NCBI GenBank assembly: GCA_903813345.2
Contig: CAIIXF020000007.1
Location: forward strand, 6,393,730 to 6,457,729
Length of the DNA: 64,000 bases
From: Owenia fusiformis
Taxonomy: Eukaryota > Annelida > Polychaeta > Sabellida > Oweniidae
Direction: 5' to 3'
A program made the translations under genes and the position numbers. Every line of letters begins with the position of its first letter. The stretch's first letter is position 1. Positions 29,901 to 44,900 of the stretch are shown here, in pieces. Under the pieces are notes generated by a model. That model made no database searches, had not been told where the DNA came from, and worked only from the letters and a program-made list of their open reading frames with translations.

Positions 29901-32900
29901 AGCTTACTTACAGTTGCCATGGTAACCCCCTAGCTGTGTAACTCCTGCTAGATCTTATTCCGCGCAATACTATATGAACTAGAAAATGTAAATTAGTATT
30001 ATTGGTAGTTAAATGAACATAAAGTGACTACTAGCAAAACTGAACAAAATATAATGAAAATGTTAAAAAGATATTCGTCAATTTATCATTCACAAAAAAA
30101 TATTTATCCGGTTTTGAGACAGCTTTGGATTTGGGTTGGACCTAATCATTTATATTTGAAATTTCGTTGGAATGATACAAAGAAAATACATTTCAAAAGA
30201 TTATCCATGATACGAACATTAAAAATCTTAGCAATTGCTGTTTTATATGCAATTAAGCACATTGTGTGTACACAAGCCACAAGAATTGAATTGATTAACA
30301 ACAGATTGATAATGAATAATCAATCCTTACTATCTTTGCATGCTTATTGAAATATATTCTGAACTAACAAGGTAATCCACAGTCTACACTATGTCACATA
30401 CTAACCAGCATATGCCACCCAAAATCGATTTAAGATAATGACCTTAAATTGATTCGACATCATGGGGAGTGTTTTTTGTTTTTTATTATTTTTAATATAT
30501 ATTTGAGAGCATCTTAGTGCTAACCCCAAGAATATTTGGAATTAATCAGATCAGACTGAATTGATATAAATGGCATTAATGGTCTATAAATGAGCAAACA
30601 GCAAAATGTCAAGACTATATTTCAAAAGATTTTTTATAGATTACAATATTACAAACCTGTGTATGTCTTGGGATTTTACAAAGACTATATTACAACTTTA
30701 TGGAAAGATTACTGATCAGAACAAAATTGAGGTGACACTTTCAACAAAATAGTTTTTGCATCATCTATCTAAATATGACTCTCCTATTTTGGGATATTTA
30801 TTAATTTGAACAGATGTGTAAAAAGGAACAGTTTAGTCTCAAGATTTGTATATCTTCACCAAGAATGCCTGGGATGCGAATTAGGTTAGGAAGGGAAAGT
30901 TCACTATATTTGACAGAATGAATTTTTAGATCGATGGACTGAAATATTTCAGCACTGAAAGAAATCACATATTCCCTAATGACTTAACCTAAGAAAACTA
31001 AAATGACCACAAAACACCTTATGAGGTATGCATTCAACAAATCGATTCTTCGATATTCTTGACACTGAAATACATATAATATCTCTAGTCAACAACAACC
31101 AAATCATAAATGATATGGCAATTAAGCTGATCATGAGTAGATGCAACAAAATAGTAAGGTGGTCTAAAATAACACTTAAAAATTAATCTTCTTATTCAAA
31201 TCAATCCTCAAATGATCAGAACATTGAAATGGACACACTGTCTGTGACTAACAATGTCTTAAATTTTTCCATCTAGAATCATTGGATGACTACAGAATAT
31301 TAGGAAATATGTAAGCACAAAAGGGGGAGTATCACAAAAAAACATCAGAGCAAACCAGTCATAGGGGTTATGAAAGAACAAGTCGCAAATATCCCAAACT
31401 ATGATCTGACACAAAAAGATGTCAAACTACATCTGCTCAAAAACTACTGTTCGAGACTAACACACACTGATTTTTATGATCAGAACAAGGAAACAGATTC
31501 TTAGAACCTTCTGAAATAGGTATATCTTGATTTATACATCCATTAATCCAAATAAGAAGTTAATGAACAGGAACAACCATATCCTGCTCAAATTCACTGC
31601 AATGGAATCATGAATAGCTCTATTTGTTAAATAACCAAAACCATAAAATAAGTAGCTGCTAGGATGGGTAGGCTTACCCTTAATATGTGACATAAGAGGT
31701 CAATTGTTTACAGCTTGCATATGAATTATTACATATTTTTCATATCTAAGTTTGGAATTACTGTTTACAGTATATGTAAAGAGCTGCTGCTTTTAGAAAT
31801 GTAAGCTAAATGCACCTAAGACCTCGTTGAGATAAAACATTAGTTTTTGATAAATGATGAGAACATAGATAGTACCAGCATCATTGAATAATGCAGTGCA
31901 TGTGCATCAGGAAGCTGTAATTGACATAGTTACACTTCTCAGTAACATTAACTTAGCCTTAAACAACTTAAATGATGCAAAGGTTTATCTTTTCCAGTTT
32001 TATCTTTCCATAAGGCTTGCTAATAACCTATGCTAAAGTAGTTGTGATAAATTTCTTGACATGGCATTTCATCAGAACCTATATTAGAAGTCTACACCAG
32101 GAGGGAAAACCAAACCTGTTGAATTCCTCTTAGTTCCTGCCAGAACTTGCATGAGTAGGTGAAGTGAGACCCTACTCCATTAAGCACTAAGGTTCAGAGT
32201 TGCTCTTTAACAACAACTTTTTCCTCTTGGGTTTAATTCTTTATTCGCACTCCATTTCAAAGATGGCTCATTTGTTTTCTGAATACTGCATGCAATCAAA
32301 TTAATGGGCCCTATGAGTTTTACTGCAAATCAAATATAGATTATCATTGGCCTTGGGTTAAGCAAAAAATCCATTTATTTTAAACATGAAAAGTAAAGCA
32401 CAACAAGTGAAACAAAATATGGCATACCGGTATGTGATGTATTTACAGCTTACATTGTCCTCATATCAGTGATGTAAAAAACATTGCTGCCCTCATCATG
32501 ATACTATATACATGTTATTTAACACTTAATGTTTGCTGCTTTGCTTAATATCTTCATAATTCTATTCCCCATATACTATCTCAAGTTTCAAATTTACCTA
32601 TACATTTAGATATTCCTTATTTTTGCAGAGGTGTTGTGGCACTTGATATATCTCTATCTGCTGTTGATATCAACCAATGCTCTGAGGAAGGACTCTTCTC
32701 TGGTACTCACAAGTGCAAACTGGAAACAACACAGGTAAGATATCATAACATTTGGACATGGAATTCAGGAAATGATAAAATTCATAAAGCTGAAATAAGC
32801 AGAACAAATTTTGAGATTAAACTAATGTTCAGGCACAGTGAATCAAGAAAAAATGAAAAATATTTGGTAGGCATTTCATACTTTGGAATTTAGATTAAAG

Positions 32901-35900
32901 GTACGCTTTGTCCTTCTATGATCCATATTTTAAATCATTGAGCCTTCAACTAAAAACTTCTATTTGTACAATTTCAGCATTTTAAAATGTTTAGTTTAGT
33001 GAGAAATGTTGTCAAAATTTAAGATATCTTGATATGTGTTACAACTTTAACACAATCAGCACAAAGAACATCAGTGAAATATCAATTTTCAAAAGACATT
33101 TTTATAAGAATTTATGAAGAATTTGAGAAGATGGCATGATAAAAACAGAGATGGTTTTCCAAAGATTTTGGTGAAGAAATTTGTTATTTTGAATAGGAGT
33201 GCCCTTTGGTGCCAAATAGTTGATTCAAAATATAAGGTTTCACTGGGGGTTTCATTTTCTTGAATTATACATCACAGTGAATATTCCAGACATATTTCTT
33301 CAGTCCATACTTAAAGAGGAGGTAATTAAGTCTTAAATTATTTCATTCAGAACTCTAGGGTATTCCCTATAAATTATGCAATATGTTAAATTACAAGAAT
33401 GCCTTACCAGTCTATTATTTAAACTTTCAATAGGATACATGCATGGAATTAATAAATTATGTAACAAATAAACTAATTACTTTCTACTCTAGAGATTTAT
33501 AACTATATTGGACAAAGGTATTAATTAGTGATACAATATATTATATCAACAATGTTTTGAGTATATTTGTTAAAGCTGCTATTAACTTACAAGATATTTC
33601 GATATTGTTGACTTGCCTCTCATAATTGCACATTTACTCTATAATGGTCCAAGTGAGCATTTACCCAATTATGGATAAAAAAAAAACTTAGGTAATCAAC
33701 CTAGAAAGAACTTGTCAGTGTTCTATGAAGAAACCACTGTGGCTTGTTCTATGTATTAAATGTGATGGGGCTGGTTTTATTTCTAGTTCTTATGTGGAAA
33801 GGATCATGTTTCATATTAGTTAACAGAATTTCAAAAGTTGGGTTGTTTTCAACATTTCCTTTTGTGTTTACAAACTGTATATACATAAACAGAAAGTGTA
33901 TGCTAAATGTATAATTCAAAGATACCTTAGATATCTAACCTCATTACATTATAAATCAATGTGTATCGCAATAATAAGTGTCTCACCATTTCAGTGTGTC
34001 CCAATTCAACACCAAGGCTTCACCTCTGGTGCTTACACATGCAGATGTCATCCAGGATACTACTTCCCCAACTCAACAGCAGCCTCTAAGTACTACAATG
34101 GTTTAACCCTAGAAGCAGAATACCTGCGTATGCTGGAAAATCGGTTGAATCACTACGATGCAGACGCTGCTTTCCAATGTCTTCCATGTAGACATGGTTG
34201 TAAGCAGTGTGACGATGATTCAACATGCTTGGTAGAGTCAAACATATTACTGCGTGGAGTTCCACTAGGAATACAGAGCTTCTGTATGACTGTTTCACTC
34301 ATCATTGCTTTTATCATCGTGCGTCTTAGAAAAACAAAGGTAAGTTCACAATTGATGTATTCATCAAGAATTTACTTACCAGTCTATAGTTAATGGAATA
34401 AAGGCAACTAGGATCTGCAAAGCTGGGGATTTGAGAATTAAATTGCAACTTGATTTGCATGGGTTTCTCAACAACTAGATAGTCACAGCTTTTGGCACTA
34501 ACTGTGGCGAAAAAACTTTTACATGTTCAATAATCACCATATCTTATCAAAACATTTTTCGGTGTTTTACTGAACATTAAGTACATATACGGTTATAGCT
34601 ACCATAATAGGGGATAGATAGTCTGGCAAGGAATGTCCTTTTAATAAGAGTCTGTAATAGGCTTAAAAACATTTTTACTGTATATAAATGTTGTAAAATT
34701 GGCAAAAACGGAGGTAAATGTAAGAATTTCATATCAATTTGAAAAATGTTGGTAAGAATACTGAAGTGTAATTAACAATAAAAGACGTCTAAAAACTAAG
34801 GGGTATTAAAGACATTCTTATATGGGATATTAAGGCCAGCAATATTAATTTAAGACAACGTGAATCCACTAAGATTAAAGTATACTAAACGAATCAAATC
34901 GGCTTACATAACGTGTCCGACAGAATCACTGAAACTTAGATTACTTAGAGAATAATATCTGCAATAATTTTCTAGTTCAGTAATCTGAAAGCCAGGGAAG
35001 GAAACTCAATTACCAGAATTTTGTTGAATAAATTTGATATGCACCACAGTTTCAGTGCATTATTTCCATATTAAACACATAAATATGACTGTAGCTGATT
35101 GGTCAACGTTCTGTGTGTTGTGTGGTATCTTATTAAAGATCCTCCTTTGATTCAAACAGCTGTTTATTTGGACAATCAGCAATAAAATATATATCAAGAA
35201 AAGAAAAAATGTGGAATTTTTATATTTTGATCTGTTTTTCTCAAAAGTAGTTGATTCAATTTTTCATTTTTGTATTGCCATAATATATTATTGGCGATGG
35301 TCATTCATTAACTTTGGTAGAATGAATTCTTCTGAAATATCAGGATGGGTGTGGCACATCCATTACAGCATGTCACTTCTTGTTGAAGCATAACTCAATA
35401 AATTTGAAAGATGCATATTTTCAAAATGTCTAACAATATTTCCCTTACAATCTGATGTATTTTAGTATGTGAAGAGCAGAAAAAATCAGGTCAAATAGAG
35501 GTCATTAAAAATTTTCAATGGAGACTATCAATATTCATTAGAATTAAAAGAAGGTCTATTTTTTCATAAGCATTGTCCAATAAAGTCAAAATCAGATCCT
35601 TATCATAAAATAAGGTCAGGAATGTTTGATTCCTAGAATATTCGGATCACATAAAATGGGAGCAAAATATTGTAAAATCTTTGACCTTTAATTAAAAATT
35701 TATTCTCGACTGTTACCTCTTTAATATCAGTTGCAACAGGATTATATAAATATCTCAGGTCAATGATAACTATCTGAGCTGTACATGAATCATAGTGTGC
35801 AGCCAATCAATAATTGAATGCAACTCAATGAATTATGTCAATAGTTGTCAAAATAGGATCATAATGTGCTTCAGAATATCATTAATACTGCTTGTGCTGA

Positions 35901-38900
35901 CTTTAAATTGATGCTTAATTTAATCAAGGCGATCTGAGGGGATTTCATCCCTTCTGAATTTGTGGTTGAAAAGCAATAGTAAAGCACTTCAAAGGTTTAT
36001 GAAGATGAGAAAGTACTTGAATTCTCTTTTTGGTTTATCATACTAACTATAGCCATTTTTACTTGAACATGATACTATTTTTTAATTTCTGTTTTTGTTT
36101 ATATTGCTAATACATTATTATACAGATTAATATTTGATGTTTTATCTAGAATTGAAATATCCTAACATAACTTTCTTGGATGATAAAAAAAGTACATGGC
36201 AAGAAATATTAAACCAACATATATTTCAAGAATGTGGCATCTGTTTGAACAGGTATCTATGGATTGTATTAACCCCAAAGAGAAGAAGCATCTCTAAGAC
36301 TATTTAGTGCAAAGTGAAACCTGTATATCTGAACACCTCTTGATTCTGAACACCTCTCAATGTGAACACTTTTTCAGTCTCAAATTTGTAATCTCCCATT
36401 GACCTTCATGTATGTGTTGAGAAAACATTGAAATGTGAACATCTGCTAATCAAAACACTTTTTGGCTGATCCTGAGGTGCTCAGATTAGGTTTTACCGTA
36501 TATGTTTATATGTCTGTAAGGAAGGGAAATTTGACATTTTTCATGATGAAAAAATGTAATACATATCATGTCAAAGATGATTTAAAGATTTTGTGAAAAG
36601 TCATACAGCCAGAAAGCAAAAACCTGATAGAAAAACATTAATATGAAAAAGCACATTTCGATTTATTAAAATTTGGCCATAGTATAGTGGCAATGTGGCA
36701 TACATATACAGCCTGTAGATTTATGGTTTATTATGATTTCAATGGTTGACTAAATGTTATTGACATATGGTAAATCAGGCATTTACCCATTGAAACATAT
36801 TGAGAAGACAAAACATGAAATCTCGAAATCTCAAGGTTACCACAATCTGATGCACTGTGTTTACAAAAATGAGGATGAATATATATGGACATGTGTATAC
36901 TTAAAAATTTAAGAATTAGTATACACAATAATGTATTTGAGCAAATTTTGCTTTGTATTAAGATGTATATCTTGTTAAAATTATGTTGAAATGACATCTC
37001 CAATTATCAATTTTTTTTCAAAAACTCTAGAACTAAAGGTCTAGGAGAGGGGCTATTAGACACTGTTTCTTTTCATGTTGGATTATGATCAATTTTGGAT
37101 ATTTGGGGTTTGTTTTCCTTATGACTGATACACTCATTTTGATGTTTTCTATTTGTTGCTGTATTCTGCAACCATTTTTGGTACTTTCCCATTGGCACTT
37201 GCACATACATATTTAACCTCATTTCACCTTCATTTGATCAAACTGTTCAATCTGGCATAAATTATTCTTGCATATTTTCAGGTCATGAAAGCTAGTATGT
37301 GGGCCATGCTTGAAGTCTTAATATTTGGGTCACTTCTGCTATATGCAACTGTAAGTATGTAATTTGCTGATGGCTTTTTATTACTAACAGAGGCCATAAC
37401 AATCTCTAGAGGGCATTCAATAAGTAATGATCAAAATGGTATATTTTCTTTGCTTTCCTAGAAATTCAGCTCATTTAACCTAAAGTGTTTTAATACTTAA
37501 TATATTTTTGTCTTTGTTCTTTTATGGCAATTATATTCCCCTAATACAAAGTATTGCTCTCTTTGAAGAAAACAATTTTCTGGTTCGAAGGAAATGTCTT
37601 ATGTACAAATAATTAGCCAGGTGGTGCGAAAGATCCCCTGTAGAGACTATATCAAAAACATCATATGAAGCTATCATTTTCTGTTGGTAGATGCCTTTAC
37701 ATAACCATAGGGCACACCAAGTGAAATTATCGCCATTTGTGTGACTTCACTATACCTGCTAGTTGCATATTAAATAGTTTACAAACCATATATGCAAAAA
37801 ATATCACCCCATCAAATATTACACACTGTGCTAGTATACAATTTTTGTTTTTCAAACAACACTCTTCTGGCTTACTGACTCAATATATTCATCAGATAGT
37901 TCTGCAACATTTATTGTCCTACTGTTGGTATTAGCTTCGTATTGATTTTTGTAAAAGAGTATCATAAGAGTCCAAGGCCCTTATAGATTATTTCAACCTG
38001 ACATATAATCATTCTGTCCTATCCTCTATCCAACGATTTAATATGAATATGTGCATATTATATATACCCCATCTAGTTTGTGCATGTTATCATCCATATG
38101 TATACATGTGTTAGGTTCATATCAAGTTTTATAAAACACTTGTACAACCTGAAATATTTGGAGGATAAGGTTAAGCTCATGTATTCCTTAATTCAATGAT
38201 CATATATTGATCATCTCTTCACTGCTGGGATTAAAGCTTGAGTTAGCTAAGGAAGGGAGGAAACCAAAACATGGTAAATAGAGAATACCTCTAAATGTAC
38301 TGGCAGATCTAGGGTAGAGCCAGATCCCCCCCCCTCCCCCTTTCCCCTAAATTGGGCCTACACATAGTCCATGTTTTTTTAAATTAAAACACCGTTTCTT
38401 GACTTCTAGCTCATTCGCTCAGTAATTAAGATTGACACCTAATTTTTCTGCCCAAAAAGTGGCAGCCAGACAATAATTCTTCAACCATCTGAAAAAACAA
38501 ATAACCATTTCATAATATCATATGTTATAACTGGCAATACATTTTCCAGTATTTTGCAATACTATTTTGCAATTACGAATGTTTACACATTTAAAAATTG
38601 CATCTCCTCATAACTATAGTATTTGGAAAAACAATTAATTGTTTTACATTTACATAATATAATCCTTACATTTAACATAATATAAGTCATAAAATATCCA
38701 TTAAATAATTGAATAAGTTGTTCAAAATAAATGCTAGTTTTCTGGAATTTTAATTAATATGCTGTCGAGCCAGGCATATGTTCATCAAAACATATTTGAA
38801 TATCATTGATAGAGGCAGATGAGACAATACCACACCAACATTTTTCATGAAATATTTTTAGACTGAAACTGAAAATTATGTCAAATACGAGGAGTAATTA

Positions 38901-41900
38901 CATCATCTTTCGCCTAAGGTTTGCCTTGCTCATTTGATTTTACCTCATCTATTTGAATTGGCCTCACCTACATGTATTTGAATTGGCCTCACCTACATGT
39001 ATTTGAATTGGCCTCACCTACATGTATTTGGATTGGCCTCACCTACATGTATTTGGATTGGCCTCACCTACATGTATTTGAATTGGCCTCACCTACATGT
39101 ATTTGAATTGGCCTCACCTACATGTATTTGGATTGGCCTCACCTACATGTATTTGGATTGGCCTCACCTACATGTATTTGAATTGGCCTCACCTACATGT
39201 ATTTGAATTGGCCTCACCTACATGTATTTGAATTGGCCTCACCTACATGTATTTGGATTGGCCTCACCTACATGTATTTGGATTGGCCTCACCTACATGT
39301 ATTTGAATTTGCCTCACATATTTCATGTAGAAAGAATTACATATTGATTAATTAGAGGTTATGTCACTATCGTGGCATATATGCCCGAGGTCTCAGTGAT
39401 ATATGGCCCGACCTTGGGAGGGACATTGATCTCTGAGAACCGAGGGCATATGTGCCACGATAGTGACATAAACGATTTATAACATACCTATGATGATGTA
39501 GACTGGTCAGAGATTACCGTTTTCTTATAGAATTGACAAACAAATGGTTTAAAAATGATTGAAATGAGTTTAGAAAAATTGCTCGCGCAGTTTTATCTTC
39601 GATTGATTGGTTATGACGTCAGCGCCTTGACCAATCAGAAAGTTAGCGGGCGCGGGCTTTTCAAGACTTATATTGGCCCGCTGTCTTGTGTACACTTTGC
39701 ACTATACATCATCAAAGGTATGTTATAAAGAGTTTTATTCTTCTGTACTCTATTTTCTAGGTTGTAATTCAATACTTTGAGCCTGATACTACTACCTGTC
39801 TACTGATACCCTGGTTTAGGGAGATTGGCTTTGCCATAGTCTATGGTGCATTGCTTCTTAAAGTTTATAGGTAAGGTTTATTAGTACGTTTTTAAAACTT
39901 ATAGGTAAGGTTTTCAAAGCTTATAAGTATGACTTTTTAAACTTCATTAGTCAGGCATAAATTAAATTTCTCAAAAACCTCCCATTAAATAACCTCCTTA
40001 TATGTTGAACATTTTTTACCACAATGAATGTTCAGCATTGGAAGTTGTCCACTACAGAGAAGGTAATTTATACAGAAGTCAGTAAAGTATATGCAAAGGA
40101 TGCATATCCACTAGAGACAGGTTTTCACTAGAGAGGTATTCACTAAGACAGGTTTTTATTTACTCTATTCCTTAGGAGTTGCACAAAAATCAGTCTAAGT
40201 TCATCCCTCTCTACATTCAATCTTTTGCTCCTTTCAGGGTGCTAGCTGAGTTCCAGTCCCGGAAGGCACGACGTGTACATGTTCGAGACAAGGATTTGCT
40301 CAAGTACCTGCTAGGAATAGTGCTCATTGTAGTAGGCTATATGGCTGCTTGGACGGCTGTCAATGTAGATCATGTACAGGTAAAAGCATGCCATGTAATA
40401 GATCATATACAGCTAATCAAGGTGGAGTTTGTACTTGGTGTAATGGACAAAGGAAATTAGGATTTCTGATATTGTTAAATGCAATATGAACATTTCTGAA
40501 GTATTCTGAGTCTAAAAATATCTAATAGTGGAATATTTTTCATATTCTCTGATATGCAGGTGTGTTCTATGAATAACAGGTGCTTAACTTATTACTAATA
40601 AAATATCTTGTGCAGGCAAAAACTCATGTAGATTAGCATGTCATATATCAGGTATACTATACCAGTTCTCCATCACTTGTAATGAAGCAAATAACAGCTT
40701 TAATTGTGCTACAGCACACTTTTTGAATATATTTGGAATAAAGATTATTCATTGTTTTGTATTATGCCTTACAGGATGGAGCAAGTATATTACAGAATGG
40801 CACCACACCAGAAAATGTGACTTACTTCATATGTGAATCTCACTGGTGGGATTATGTTATTGAAATAGGTAAAACTATGTTTGAAGTTTCGTTCCACAAA
40901 TGTACATACATTTGTTTCAATGAGTATACAGTTCATATATGTACATGTACATATATGAATTCATAAGTTAAAACTTTCCTTGTCAACGAAAACGATCTTG
41001 AATTAATCTTAACTTTAATTATAGAATCTTTAAAAGAATCTTTATTTTGTTCCCCTGTACTGTATATGTATATGCATCAATGTTTATTTTGACAATATAA
41101 ACGTTTGTCAATTAAGATTGATTTCTCATTGTTTGTGTCACCCTTACGAAGATTAATTTGGAATAACTAATTATTTTTGTGACCCCATATAACATAAAGT
41201 TTATTTTAAACAGGTGAATTTTTGTTCCTTTGTCTGGGAATCTATCTGTGCTACTGTACAAGGTCTGCCCCATCAGACTACAATGAGAGCAGGTATATCT
41301 CCTGGGCAATCTATAATGAAACTGTAGTATCAGCATTAGTTCATATAACAAGGTAAGTTTACATTTATAAAAGCAGTGATCTCCCCAGCATTGAAGCAAG
41401 TGGGTGCAGCACCCTCTTGAGATTTTGGCTTGCACCCACCTGAAAATCAATTTGCACTCACTTGAAAATCAGTAAAATCGTTAAAAATTGGCATATTTTC
41501 ACCAATTTTAGTCTGAATTGTGAAAATGATAATTTTGCACACACTTGGGAAAAATCCAGGGGATATCACTGAAGAGTTCACGTAACACATGGCACATTTT
41601 ATTCCATTGAAGATCGCAGTAAAAATTGCATTTTAATGGTTGTCATGATTTGAACTTAATACATACTTTGGATGATCATGGTCTGTTTTATTCGATATTA
41701 ATGTAAACAAATTGACTAATATGGAATGGACATCCACAGCCGGTGTAATATTTGATCATATGATTAACAATGTGAAATCTCAATTGATAAAAAATGCAAA
41801 AGAAAAGAAAACTGGTTGTACAAGTAGATCAGTAACCAAATGTTTTCTCTTAAAGTTTTCAAAAATATCAACTTATCGATCCATTATAAAATGGAGCTGT

Positions 41901-44900
41901 TCTGTTCTGCCTTAAATTCATTGATAAAAATTAAAATAAAATAAAAAATCTTTGATGTGCATGTAGCCAGGAGAATTCTCTTCAAATTATAAAAATTATG
42001 ACAATGCAAGCATTCTAACCATTAATAATTTGCCATTGCTTAGCATGAAAGACAATGGAAAGTCAAAAATTCTATACTTCATACAATTCTATTTCAGGCA
42101 TTTCCTATGGTTAAGTATGCATCCTGACTATATATTCCTCATGTATTTTGTACGCTGTCAGCTCACAGTCACTACCACAATATGCTTAGTTATAGCACCT
42201 AAGGTAAGTCTATATACATTCCTCATGCATTTTGTACGCTGTCAATTAACAGTCACTACCACAATATGCTTAGTTATAGCACCTAAGGTAAGTCTATATA
42301 CATTCCTCATGCATTTTGTACGCTGTCAATTTACAGTCAATACCACAATATGCTTAGTTATAGCACCTAAGGTAAGTCTGTATACATTCCTCATGTATTT
42401 TGTACGCTGGCAATTAACAGTCAATACCACAATATGCTTAGTTATAGTTCCTAAGTTAAGTCTATATAAAGTCCTCATGTATTTTGTACGCTGTCAATTT
42501 ACAGTCACTACCACAATATGCTTAGTTATAGCTCCTAAGGTAAGTCTATATACATTCCTCATGTATTTTGTACGCTGTCAATTAACAGTCACTACCACAA
42601 TATGCTTAGTTAAAGCTCCTAAGGTAAGTCTATATACATTCCTCATGTATTCTGTACGCTGTCAGCTTAGTCACTACCACAATATGCTTAGTTATAGCAC
42701 CTAAGGAAAGTCTATATACATTCCTCATGTATCTTGTACGCTGGCAATTAACAGTAAATACCACAATATGCTTAGTTATAGCACCTAAGGCAAGTCTATA
42801 TAATCGTGGTATCTGTCAGCTTACAGTCACTACCACAATATGCTTAGTATAGCTCCTAAGTTAAGTCTAAATCCAGTCCTCATGTATTTTGTATGCTGTC
42901 AATTAACAGTCAATACCACAATATGCTTAGTTATAGCACCTAAGGTAAGTCTATATAGAGTTTGGAGATATTTTTGTAGAATACAGTGAAACCTGTAAAG
43001 TGGGACATATCTAGAATTGGAACACCTCTGTAAGTGTAACACTTTTCAGAGTTCCAAGGCCAACAGACTTAATGTTAAATGAACCTCTAAGCTGAACACC
43101 TCTCAAGTAGAACACTTTTTAAAAGCACCAAAGGATAAATTATTTTTTTAATTAACTCATTAAAAGTTACACCAACATGAATGTCTTAGTAACTGTACAT
43201 TTCAAGGGAAGATACAAATATGCAAGCTTATGGTATGGTCACATATGCTCCGATCTTCAACTCCAACACCCAGCCGATAAGTATATTGTTCAAAACTAAA
43301 TGTAATTTTGAACAAAATACTCATTGGCCAGGCATCAGTACTGAAAATCTGAGTAAATGTAACCATGGCATTATTCAGTCTGAAACTTCCCACAATAACT
43401 CCATCTCATTTCCAGTTATGGTATGCGCATAAACCTCCAGATGAGGATAACTTTCGGGCTAGAGCTTTTTCCCAAACTGATGTTCATGAAACGATTCTAC
43501 CAGAAACCATGAAGCTTCACGTTGGAGTCTCATCTAATGGAGATGTTGATATTGGAGACGTGAATCTCTCAGAAATGGACCCTGAAGATATAAGGGTTAG
43601 TATGAAGGTGGTCATTTACAACAGTTCACACTGTGTTCCCAGAGAGTAGCAATTCCCCCAGGGGATAATTTACCAAACAGTCAAACAGATCATTAACAAA
43701 AGTGCTTTTAATGCAATATTTAGACTTATTACGTGCTGTCCTGTCTGTAGTAGCCAAGCTATACCTTCCCATATTTAAAAAGTTATTTCAATTTTTGAGC
43801 CAAACGAAAAAAAACATCATTCATAATTAATGTCATTCTAAGATGACATTCAACTGGATTGAATTGGGTCTTAAAAGCTTCTAACGAGCCTTCCTTTAGA
43901 AATATTTTATTAAATGAATATATTTTGACATTCAGATCTTTAATTGCTTGGAAGAGTGCTTGTTTAGCCTCCTCAAAGCCCCTTGGATCAACAACATAAT
44001 GACATACTCATCTTTTTGGGTCTCATGGGGCCCCAAGCATGACATTAGCTTTAGAGATTTGAACTGCAAACCAAATTAAGATTCCCACATGCTCGATTAT
44101 GCAGACCTGTAGACCTGCATTATGGAAATAAGCAAAAGGTCATCTCAGACAGACACTCTAATAATAAACAATTTGAGTTTGGGCCAAAATAATGTCATCC
44201 TATATCTCCATTGTGAATACAGACATTGGTATACTTTTAAAATAAAGAAAATGTATATGACATGACTACAACTGATACAAAAAAAATTAATGAGAAAGAA
44301 TGATGCATGGAATTTCATATCATGAAAGTTGTCTTTTCAAATTCTCTAAGCTTCAACACTTAAGCCATAGAATGCTTAAATTGATGCATTTAAGCTTACA
44401 CTTTGTTATTCAATCCAAAAGAGTAATTTCTTTTGTATATTCAACTATTGATACAGGGTGACACAAAAAATGAAACCTACCCATATAATGTTACATGACT
44501 TTTTTGTTGGCAAAAATTCTGACTTCTCTTATCACACCTAACCATCGACAATGTACAATGACAAAATACACTGTCATACACTTTTACACTACGGTGTCAC
44601 TAGTCTAACTGATATGAAGCAAAAAGATGATGTGGGTGTGGTGTAGGTTTTAAAAATTAATCTGAGGAATACTTAAGGGATTTTATGTTTAATTTCGTGT
44701 GTATTCTTAAGCCTTTCTAATTCCATGAAAAGATTTTTGGGCAGTGCTCAACATTTTTCGTAGTAAATCTACCCACCAACAATGATCGGTTGGAAAATGT
44801 TTGTTTTTTACATTTCCTTTGCTAATTTTTTCCCCTGTCGCCTAAGAGTGTCGATTATTTTTATAAGAATATGTTTCCCAAAGTTACATAATTAAGGTCG

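Larger units (their letters stand above)
11955..32628 (+). other. 20.7-kb first intron of the GPR158-like gene
   Basis: It has GT-AG borders. It contains the listed elements (12881, 13151, 14312, 18053-19845, 23290, 24173, 24541, 25325, 29085). No further exon is needed between exons 1 and 2, because the Cache domain reads continuously across the junction. From 25525 to 32628, apart from the repeat at 29085, nothing was recognised. Confidence 0.75.
34340..39760 (+). other. Receptor introns 3 and 4 (exon 4 excepted)
   Basis: Intron 3 (34340-37281) holds the 36312 and 37035 repeats. Intron 4 (37351-39760) holds the 25-bp minisatellite and the paired elements at 39359-39729. No other coding sequence was recognised. 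Confidence 0.7.

Noticed and set aside
38997-39206. Open frame encoding MYLNWPHLHVF-type repeats
   Set aside because: It is the 25-bp minisatellite read in three shifting frames, with no start context or splice structure.
42204-42704. Treating the open frame 42030-42704 as one long multi-TM exon by default
   Set aside because: The first donor at 42204 gives exact family length for TM7 and joins exon 10 in phase. The extension is reported as a possible splice variant, not as the primary model.
43202-43432. Overlapping open frames on both strands with similar peptides
   Set aside because: The similarity is explained by the palindromic MITE at 43224-43382.
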